Assembly (NCBI GenBank): GCA_035532215.1
Contig: DATKRK010000057.1
Location: 1 to 5,542, forward strand
DNA from: JAICIG01 sp035532215
GTDB lineage: Bacteria; Planctomycetota; Planctomycetia; Pirellulales; JAICIG01
DNA: 5,542 bases
Direction of reading: 5' to 3'
Shown here: positions 1 through 4,251 of the stretch, one piece after another
Position numbering within the stretch: position 1 is the stretch's first letter
Layout: every line of letters starts with the position of its first letter
Made by a program: the position numbers and the translations under genes
Notes under the pieces: generated by a model
Databases searched by the model: none
The model's input: only the letters and a program-made list of their open reading frames with translations
What the model was told of the DNA's origin: nothing

Positions 1-54
1 GGCCAGCGGCTTTTTGACGACTTTGGGCATGGCGATCAGCGAGGTATTCCCCAT
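1..54 (-). CDS. Possible 5' end of a gene running off the left edge
   Basis: Reading the minus strand, an ATG at 54 opens a frame that stays open to the edge and contains a second in-frame ATG at 30. From the second ATG the peptide is MPKVVKKPLA, a short basic start typical of a real cytoplasmic or nucleic-acid-binding protein. The longer start adds MGNTSLIA. Neither start has a convincing Shine-Dalgarno sequence, and only 10 to 18 codons are visible, so no family can be named. The orientation matches the upstream transporter gene, which ends about 290 nt away. This could equally be chance open frame. The product is unknown. Confidence 0.3.
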   Translation of the reverse strand, partial: MGNTSLIAMPKVVKKPLA

Positions 55-69
55 TGCTTGTCTGCTCGT

Positions 70-87
70 ACCAACCCGAAGCGCAAG
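70..87 (-). repeat. Inverted fragment of the 53-nt intergenic repeat
   Basis: Eighteen bases here match, in reverse complement, the right end of repeat copy A (273-290), with 17 of 18 identical; the shared core reads ccaacccgaagcgc. The similarity stops at about 87, where a T-rich stretch begins, so only the outer end of the element is present. It is best read as a decayed or partial copy. A fragment this short could be chance, but its full match to the conserved end of an element lying only 200 nt away argues against that. Confidence 0.45.
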
Positions 88-136
88 TCTTTTTGTTGCG
101 GGTTTCGTCCCCTGCTACTCTGAATCGCCATTTCTG

Positions 137-195
137 TAGCCCAGGCATTTATGCCTGGGAATTCGCTCGGTCCCCAGGCATAAATGCCTGGGCTA
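137..195. repeat. Double palindrome: two inverted 23-nt arms, each itself a palindrome
   Basis: Arms at 137-159 and 173-195 are perfect 23-nt reverse complements separated by 13 nt. Each arm also contains its own palindrome, cccaggcat-tt-atgcctggg or its complement, with a 9-bp stem. The DNA or RNA can therefore fold either as one 23-bp hairpin with a 13-nt loop or as two small hairpins side by side. It lies between the end of the transporter gene (345) and the possible gene at 54. No U-tract follows on either strand, so it is not a classical intrinsic terminator. It resembles REP/BIME-type intergenic palindromes, which is an inference from architecture. It could still block transcription or protect a 3' mRNA end. 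Confidence 0.85.
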
Positions 196-237
196 GATAA
201 AAAAGGAGGCGCAGACGACCCAAGTCACAACATCCAA

Positions 238-290
238 AAGCGTCAGCGAGGTGGTGCAACCGAGCTGCCTCGCTCGCGCTTCGGGTTGGT
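238..290 (+). repeat. 53-nt imperfect palindromic repeat, copy A
   Basis: This segment matches copy B at 2919-2971 at 42 of 53 aligned positions without gaps, in the same orientation. It is an imperfect hairpin. The left arm at 238-252 (aagcgtcagcgaggt) pairs with the right arm at 267-281 at 12 of 15 positions around a 14-nt loop, and is followed by a cgggttgg tail. It sits just downstream of the transporter stop codon. Chance reading frames through it give a peptide with RQRGG and LPR, and copy B gives a similar one, but that reflects shared DNA rather than protein conservation. Confidence 0.75.
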
Positions 291-344
291 ATTGAGCGCC
301 TCGTCGAGCGATATTCGGGGTGATGATTCATGGGGCCTAACAAG

Positions 345-1703
345 CTATTCCGGCAGCGGGCGGCCTTTGGTCTCGGGCAGAAAGCAAATCACCGCCAGGC
401 CGACGAGAAACAACGAGCTCAGCAGGCAAACGGCCAACCGCAGATCCATGCCCGGCAGAGCCTTGACTTCAGCCGAGATCCACAACATCGACGCCGCCAG
501 CAGCCGCCCGCCGTTGAAGCAGACGCCGGTTCCCGTGGCGCGCAAATGCCCTGGAAACAACTCGGGAAAGTAAATCGCGTAGCCCGCGTGCATGCCCAGC
601 GTGAAAAAGCCGAAGACCGGCAGCAGGCAGAGCATCTGCGTGTAGGTCTGCGGCACGTAGCAGGTAATCGGCACGATCGCCAGCGCGCCCAATTGCATCA
701 GCGCGAAGGTAGGTTTGCGTCCCAACCGTGCGGCCAGCGGTCCGAACGCCAATAAGCCTAAGCCTCCGCCCGCCGTCTCGACGATGCCATAGGCGAACTT
801 GGCTTTTTCGCCGGCCTCTTTCTTCGCCTCGACGCTTGGTTCGAAGCGTTCGGGAGAATTCGATATCCCTTCATCGGCGGCGTTCGCAATCTGCGCTGCT
901 TCGCCGGCTGCTTCTCGCAGCAGCATCTCTTCGGCGAGATTCTGCCCGGCCACGGTCACGCCCCAAAACGTGCCCAAGCCGACCGCCGCCAAGATCATGC
1001 CCAAGATCGCCGAGCGGGCCCAGCGGCGGTCGCCGAACAACTCGCCAAAACTGCCCATCCGCCGCTGTTCGCGTTCCGCCTGCCGCCAACTCTCGGGCTC
1101 TTCGACGCTGCTGCGGACCCAGAGCACGAGCAGCGCGGGCACGACGCCGACCAGGTAAGCGTACCGCCACTGGGCGCCGACCCATAGTCCGGCCAGCGTC
1201 GCGATCCAGGTGCCCAACACGCTGCTGGCATGGAAAATGCCGGCCGCGTGGGCGCGGGCCCGAGCCGGAAAAACTTCGGCCACGAGCGCCGCCGCGACGG
1301 CCCATTCGCCGCCCACGCCCATTGCCACCAGAAACCGCAGCGCCGCCACGTGCCACAACTCGGTGGCGAAATAGGTCAGCCCCGAGAAAATCGAATAGCA
1401 GAGAATCGTCACCGCCATCGTCGGCTTGCGACCGAAGCGGTCGGCCAGCGAGCCGAACAACACGCCTCCCAGCGTGCCGCCGATGAGAAACACGGCCAGA
1501 AAGATGTCGCCCCAAAACTTCACGCCGCCCGAAGTGTCGGACGATTCGAGCAATTCTTTCAGCATCTCGCCGCGCGTGATATTGAATACCTGCCCTTCGA
1601 ACACGTCGAAGATCCAGCCGGCCGAAGCAATCGCCAGCACGAGCCATTGATAGGCGGTGACTTCGGCGTACCAACGCGGTTGGTTAAGCTCGGGTTCTTC
1701 CAT
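345..1703 (-). CDS. MFS transporter, sugar/organic-acid porter type (452 aa)
   Basis: This is an inner-membrane secondary transporter of the major facilitator superfamily, probably a proton symporter for a small sugar or organic acid. Twelve hydrophobic segments can be traced, at roughly residues 18-38, 66-86, 95-112, 118-143, 151-175, 180-198, 231-253, 305-322, 333-350, 355-380, 385-410 and 421-443. The MFS loop motif GSLADRFGRKPT (84-95) recurs in the second half as GPLAARLGRKPT (321-332). Arg123, the GGEW stretch near 131-134 followed by Glu143, and the C-terminal PETKGRPLPE (443-452) are family signatures. Asp33 lies in the first helix. The loop between helices 7 and 8 (about 254-304) is unusually long, hydrophilic and charged. 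The ATG at 1703 was chosen because it begins 17 nt after the oxidoreductase stop. A longer TTG start at 1787 would overlap that gene and adds a non-membrane tail. No good Shine-Dalgarno is seen, so translational coupling is likely. The substrate is unknown. Confidence 0.93.
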   Translation of the reverse strand: MEEPELNQPRWYAEVTAYQWLVLAIASAGWIFDVFEGQVFNITRGEMLKELLESSDTSGGVKFWGDIFLAVFLIGGTLGGVLFGSLADRFGRKPTMAVTILCYSIFSGLTYFATELWHVAALRFLVAMGVGGEWAVAAALVAEVFPARARAHAAGIFHASSVLGTWIATLAGLWVGAQWRYAYLVGVVPALLVLWVRSSVEEPESWRQAEREQRRMGSFGELFGDRRWARSAILGMILAAVGLGTFWGVTVAGQNLAEEMLLREAAGEAAQIANAADEGISNSPERFEPSVEAKKEAGEKAKFAYGIVETAGGGLGLLAFGPLAARLGRKPTFALMQLGALAIVPITCYVPQTYTQMLCLLPVFGFFTLGMHAGYAIYFPELFPGHLRATGTGVCFNGGRLLAASMLWISAEVKALPGMDLRLAVCLLSSLFLVGLAVICFLPETKGRPLPE

Positions 1704-1720
1704 CGCGAGTTCAGCTTTCG

Positions 1721-2746
1721 CTAAAAAGGAATCGGGCGGCCTTCTGCGAGCGACTGTTGGGCCTTGAGACACATGGCCACCGACCAACGGCCGTCTTCGC
1801 CGCTACAGGCGGGCGCCGTTCCGTCGCGAACCGCTCGGGCCATCGCTGCAATCTCGTCGACCAGTTCGTAAACTTCGCCGCTCTTCTTTTCGATCGGCAC
1901 GTCGGTCAGGCGTTCGCCCGAGAGCAACTGCAAGCCGAACGTCGGCTCGAACGTGCGGTCCATCGCCCCGCTCCACCGCGCCCACAGTGCGCCCTCGCTG
2001 CCGGTGATCTTCGCCGTTTGGTGGTGCTCCCAAGCGGCCAGCGTCTGCGAGATCAGGGCGTATCGCCCGCCGGGAAAGTTGACGATCGCCGAGAAATTGT
2101 CGTGCAGTTCCGGGTGCTCGGGCTGCTTGCCATTGGCCGCGGCGTAGACCGAAACTGGCTCGCCGACGGTTGAAAAGTACCAACGAGCCAGGTCGAAAAA
2201 GTGGATCGGCTCTTCCAACACCCAGTTGCCGACGCGGTGGATATCGTATCGCCAGCCGCCCGAGCCCAGGCGGTAGGGCTTGCGCCAGAGTTCGATCATC
2301 GCGTAGAGCGGCTCGCCGATGGCGCCGGCGTCGACGAACTGCTTCACCTTGCCCCACAACGACGAGTGCCGCAGTTCGTGCCCGACGGCCAGCAGCCGGT
2401 TCTGGCTTTTGGCCAATTCGATCAACTGCGAGCAGTGGTCGAGCCCGAGCGCCATCGGCTTTTCCAACAGCAAATGCCGGCCCGACTCGAGCACGGCCTT
2501 GGCAACCTCGAAGTGCAAGTCGGAGGGGAGCACGACGTCGGCCACGTCGAACTGCTCGCGCTGGAGCATTTCGCGGTAATCGGCGTACAGCCGGGCCGCC
2601 GGATGTTCCTCGGCGGCTTGCTTGCGGCCTGCTTCCGAGCGGACGCAGATCGCGGCCAAGGTTGCTTCGGGGATTTGCGCGATGGCCCGGGCATGGTAGC
2701 TGCCCCAGGCGCCATAGCCGACGAGCCCGAAGCGAACAGTGGACAT
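1721..2746 (-). CDS. Gfo/Idh/MocA family NAD(P)-dependent oxidoreductase (341 aa)
   Basis: This is a cytoplasmic dehydrogenase of the family that includes glucose-fructose oxidoreductase and inositol 2-dehydrogenase. Members use a nicotinamide cofactor to oxidise or reduce a sugar, cyclitol or derivative. The N-terminal Rossmann fold has the dinucleotide-binding GLVGYGAWG, with Gly10, Gly12 and Gly15. The family EKP motif is present at Glu95-Lys96-Pro97. The C-terminal alpha/beta domain carries EEPIHFFDLARW (179-190 approximately), in which His182 and Asp185 occupy the positions of the usual catalytic His and partner Asp. Length is normal for the family and no signal peptide is seen, unlike many secreted planctomycete paralogues. 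The ATG at 2746 is preceded by a strong GAGGAG Shine-Dalgarno at 2752-2757 with 5-nt spacing. That decides the start against an upstream extension to 2839, which would also run into the promoter. It is the first gene of a two-gene operon with the MFS transporter. The substrate cannot be inferred. Confidence 0.95.
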   Translation of the reverse strand: MSTVRFGLVGYGAWGSYHARAIAQIPEATLAAICVRSEAGRKQAAEEHPAARLYADYREMLQREQFDVADVVLPSDLHFEVAKAVLESGRHLLLEKPMALGLDHCSQLIELAKSQNRLLAVGHELRHSSLWGKVKQFVDAGAIGEPLYAMIELWRKPYRLGSGGWRYDIHRVGNWVLEEPIHFFDLARWYFSTVGEPVSVYAAANGKQPEHPELHDNFSAIVNFPGGRYALISQTLAAWEHHQTAKITGSEGALWARWSGAMDRTFEPTFGLQLLSGERLTDVPIEKKSGEVYELVDEIAAMARAVRDGTAPACSGEDGRWSVAMCLKAQQSLAEGRPIPF

Positions 2747-2751
2747 GAAAG

Positions 2752-2757
2752 CTCCTC
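2752..2757 (-). promoter_or_regulatory. Shine-Dalgarno of the oxidoreductase gene
   Basis: GAGGAG on the minus strand lies 5 nt before the ATG at 2746 and fixes the start of the oxidoreductase. The other genes here lack a comparably placed site. Confidence 0.75.
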
Positions 2758-2811
2758 GCGAAAGCGTGCATTTCTTGCGGAACGAAAACCGGCGCCCCAG
2801 CCGCAGCGAGT

Positions 2812-2839
2812 AGATTATTTTGTTTTCAAAAAAAGTCAA
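2812..2839 (-). promoter_or_regulatory. Sigma70-like promoter of the oxidoreductase-transporter operon
   Basis: The minus strand carries TTGACT at 2834-2839 (5 of 6 to the -35 consensus), a 16-nt AT-rich spacer of a T-run followed by an A-rich stretch, and TAATCT at 2812-2817 as a weak -10 (3 of 6). Transcription would begin near 2805, giving a 5' leader of about 60 nt before the ATG at 2746. The AT-richness stands out in a GC-rich surround. The -10 match is poor, so this is a prediction. Confidence 0.45.
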
Positions 2840-2864
2840 GCGGGCGAGGGAGATTTCTCGATCG

Positions 2865-2882
2865 CGGCCGGAAAAACGGCCG
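2865..2882. repeat. Small hairpin upstream of the operon promoter
   Basis: cggccg at 2865-2870 and 2877-2882 form a perfect 6-bp stem around the loop gaaaaa; an outer cgat pair can extend it with a bulge. It sits about 25 nt upstream of the predicted -35 of the minus-strand operon. It could be an operator-like dyad or simply a chance GC palindrome. No regulator gene is adjacent to support the former. Confidence 0.3.
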
Positions 2883-2918
2883 ATCGCTCAAATGATTCAT
2901 TTGCCCATACCACGCGCG

Positions 2919-2971
2919 AAGCGTCAGCGAGGTGGAACAACCGATTTACCTCGCAAACGCGCCGGGTTAGT
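2919..2971 (+). repeat. 53-nt imperfect palindromic repeat, copy B
   Basis: This is the second copy of the element at 238-290, in the same orientation and 42 of 53 positions identical. The left arm at 2919-2933 is identical in both copies. The right arm (2948-2962) has drifted and now pairs with the left at 11 of 15 positions, acctcgc plus acgc. It lies in the divergent spacer upstream of the oxidoreductase promoter, so copies A and B bracket the two-gene operon. No transposase or terminal direct duplication is visible. Confidence 0.75.
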
Positions 2972-3070
2972 GTCGCGCGCTGTGTCAAGCGGTCGCTGGG
3001 TTGGTTAGGGATACCGTTTGCCCCTATGTCAAAGAGAGTTGGTCGTTGGGGAGCTGTATGTGGGGAGCTT

Positions 3071-3108
3071 GTTTGCCACCAGCTTTAGCGCTTTAGCTGG
3101 TGGCAAAC
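3071..3108. repeat. Strong 14-bp hairpin in the divergent spacer
   Basis: gtttgccaccagct at 3071-3084 is the perfect reverse complement of 3095-3108. The 10-nt centre, ttagcgcttt, can add an inner agc/gct pair. The element lies between two divergently transcribed genes, so neither gene needs a terminator here, and no U-tract follows on either strand. An 8-bp inverted pair, tgggttgg at 2997-3004 and ccaaccca at 3119-3126, encloses it. A short direct repeat, tggggagct at 3047-3055 and 3061-3069, precedes it. It is best described as a REP-like intergenic palindrome whose sequence differs from the one at 137-195. Confidence 0.75.
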
Positions 3109-3161
3109 ACGGATCGGGCCAACCCACCGCTCGAACGCGACGCGTCGTTCACTATTTTTCA

Positions 3162-3186
3162 TTGACACTCTAGCAATTGGTATCAC
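3162..3186 (+). promoter_or_regulatory. Possible promoter for the NPYAAP membrane protein gene
   Basis: A perfect TTGACA lies at 3162-3167, in an AT-rich island about 70 nt before the gene start. The best -10 candidate is the extended form TGG-TATCAC at 3178-3186, but the spacing of 13 nt is too short for a standard sigma70 site. Either element may work with a partner I cannot identify. This is a weak prediction. Confidence 0.25.
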
Positions 3187-3233
3187 GGCGGCCGGGAGGA
3201 CCTTGCCCGCCATGAAGCCCGCCGCGCGTTACA

Positions 3234-3815
3234 ATGATGGCGATGGACGACGTCAACCCTTACGCTGCGCCGCAACACGATTTGCCGCTGAACGCAGCGG
3301 CGCCCGAGCCGGGGTTTGGCATCTGGCGCGACGGCGAATTGCTGTTGATGCGCGAAGACGCCCTGCTGCCGGATCGCTGCGTGATGTGCAACGCGCCGGC
3401 CGCAGGTCGCCGGGTGAGGGTATCGCTGCGCTGGTTGGCGCCAATTCATGTGTTTGGCTTCTCAATCCCGCTGTTCGAACGCGGCGCGCGAATCGAAGTC
3501 GGCGTCTGCCCGCGGCATCGGCGGCGCAGGCGGCTGGCGATGGCCGCGGTGTGGCTCTTGTACGCGCTGGGCCTGTCGATGGTGATCGTAGCGTTAGCCA
3601 ACTTCCCGCCTCGGCTCCCATTTGTCCTGCCGAACTGGCTTGTGCTCGATCTTATGGCAGGCGGCCTGATTGTGATGATCTCCGCGCCAATCTGCGAAAC
3701 GCTTCTGGTATCGCCGCCCGTGAAGCCGCACAGCATCCAAGGAGGCTACATCCGCTTGAAGAAGGTCGATCCGGACTATTTGGCCGAACTGCCGCCGTTT
3801 CGCATCGAGGATTAG
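3234..3815 (+). CDS. Hypothetical membrane protein with NPYAAP N-terminus and Cys/His zinc-ribbon-like motif (193 aa)
   Basis: The function is unknown. The N-terminus has the NPYAAP motif (8-13), a short signature seen at the start of many planctomycete membrane proteins. A soluble segment follows with CVMC (Cys49, Cys52) and, about 40 residues later, CPRH (Cys92, His95), a spacing compatible with one metal site, probably zinc. A run of arginines at 96-100 comes next, then two hydrophobic segments at about 101-122 and 131-152. The C-terminus ends in GYIRLKKVDPDYLAELPPF (171-189), rich in charged and aromatic residues and probably cytoplasmic. The Arg run before the first helix fits the positive-inside rule with the N-terminal domain in the cytoplasm. 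Starts at 3234, 3237 and 3243 are all in frame. The last would give MDDVNPYAAP, and no Shine-Dalgarno distinguishes them. It is a single gene, divergent from the operon and convergent with the MutS-like gene. Confidence 0.85.
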   Translation: MMAMDDVNPYAAPQHDLPLNAAAPEPGFGIWRDGELLLMREDALLPDRCVMCNAPAAGRRVRVSLRWLAPIHVFGFSIPLFERGARIEVGVCPRHRRRRRLAMAAVWLLYALGLSMVIVALANFPPRLPFVLPNWLVLDLMAGGLIVMISAPICETLLVSPPVKPHSIQGGYIRLKKVDPDYLAELPPFRIED

Positions 3816-3850
3816 ATAACCTGCCAAGTTCGGCCGAAGAATGAAATCGT

Positions 3851-3875
3851 CCCCAGTGGCCGGGCCATTGGGTTT
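3851..3875 (+). terminator. Possible terminator downstream of the NPYAAP gene
   Basis: cccagtgg at 3852-3859 pairs with ccattggg at 3865-3872 (8 bp including one G-T wobble) around a ccggg loop, followed by ttt. It starts about 37 nt after the stop codon at 3815. The U-tract is only three bases, so termination would be weak. A 10-nt palindrome, ttcggccgaa at 3829-3838, lies between stop and hairpin. Confidence 0.35.
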
Positions 3876-4251
3876 CCAGCCGATTGAATACTGCGAAGTC
3901 ATTCCATCCTCGGCGCCTACGCTTTCCTCTTCTCTGTTCCGTTTTTCGGCGTTTGGGAGCACGTGGCTGCGCGTTTTCGGACCGCTCGCCCGACGGCGAA
4001 ACGTTTTTCCGCGAGAATAGAGAAGAGGAACCCGTAATTGCCGCGCGCCGAGTCGAACTGCCCGCGCGTCCCCGTGCTTCATCCACTCCCTTCACGCACG
4101 TTTTGCGCCCCGGATTGAACCAGCCCCGAATTCGACGGAAATCGCCCCCAATCGCCTAGCTGCGGAGTTTCCGGCCTGCTGTGGATTGGGATGCTAATTT
4201 ATTCTCGATGCTTCGCGACTGACGACCGGGCGCCGGTGCGCTCGCCGCGCC
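3876..4251. other. Convergent spacer with no recognised gene
   Basis: The rest of the gap between two convergent genes holds no reading frame I accept: the frames through it have skewed Arg/Pro/Ser composition, lack ribosome sites and show no recognisable motif. A spaced inverted repeat at 3924-4030 is listed separately. A weaker dyad, cccaatc at 4147-4153 with gattggg at 4184-4190, precedes an AT-rich stretch. A 5-bp dyad, accgg/ccggt near 4225-4237, lies just after the end of the MutS-like gene without a U-tract. No tRNA or known RNA was recognised. Confidence 0.5.
3924..4030. repeat. Spaced inverted repeat with 16-nt arms
   Basis: ttcctcttctctgttc at 3924-3939 and gaatagagaagaggaa at 4015-4030 are reverse complements at 15 of 16 positions, separated by 75 nt. 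Just inside the arms, cgtttttcggcg (3940-3951) and cgtttttccgcg (4002-4013) form a direct repeat with 11 of 12 identical. The arms are polypyrimidine and polypurine, unlike the surrounding GC-rich DNA. The structure could be a long-loop hairpin or the remnant of a small mobile element. No function is assigned. Confidence 0.55.

Noticed and set aside
201..209. AAAAGGAGG on the plus strand, resembling a strong Shine-Dalgarno
   Set aside because: No ATG, GTG or TTG start with a supported frame lies within normal spacing downstream.
184..755. Plus-strand frames beginning in the left spacer, and the similar peptide from 2820-3008
   Set aside because: The shared RQRGG-type peptide comes from the repeated 53-nt DNA element; the frames then run antisense through the transporter gene.
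871..1674. Long Arg/Gly-rich frame on the minus strand inside the transporter gene
   Set aside because: It is a shifted-frame shadow of the MFS gene, whose own frame carries all family motifs.
1704..1787. Longer transporter start (TTG at 1787)
   Set aside because: It would overlap the oxidoreductase gene by 67 nt and add a tail not seen in the family. The ATG at 1703 fits operon spacing and the usual distance to the first helix.
238..2971. A transposon with the two 53-nt repeats as its ends
   Set aside because: The repeats are in direct rather than inverted orientation, there is no transposase, and I see no target duplication.
3203..3844. Overlapping plus-strand frame across the NPYAAP gene, preceded by a good GGGAGGA at 3194-3200 and an ATG at 3212
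   Set aside because: Its translation is Arg/Ala-rich with no hydrophobic pattern or motif, while the other frame has clear helices, metal ligands and NPYAAP. The ribosome site is probably coincidental, but it is a caution about the true start of the real gene.
3594..4095. Minus-strand frames crossing from the spacer into the NPYAAP gene
   Set aside because: They run antisense to a well-supported gene, have no ribosome site or family motif, and have the low-complexity basic composition of chance frames in GC-rich DNA.
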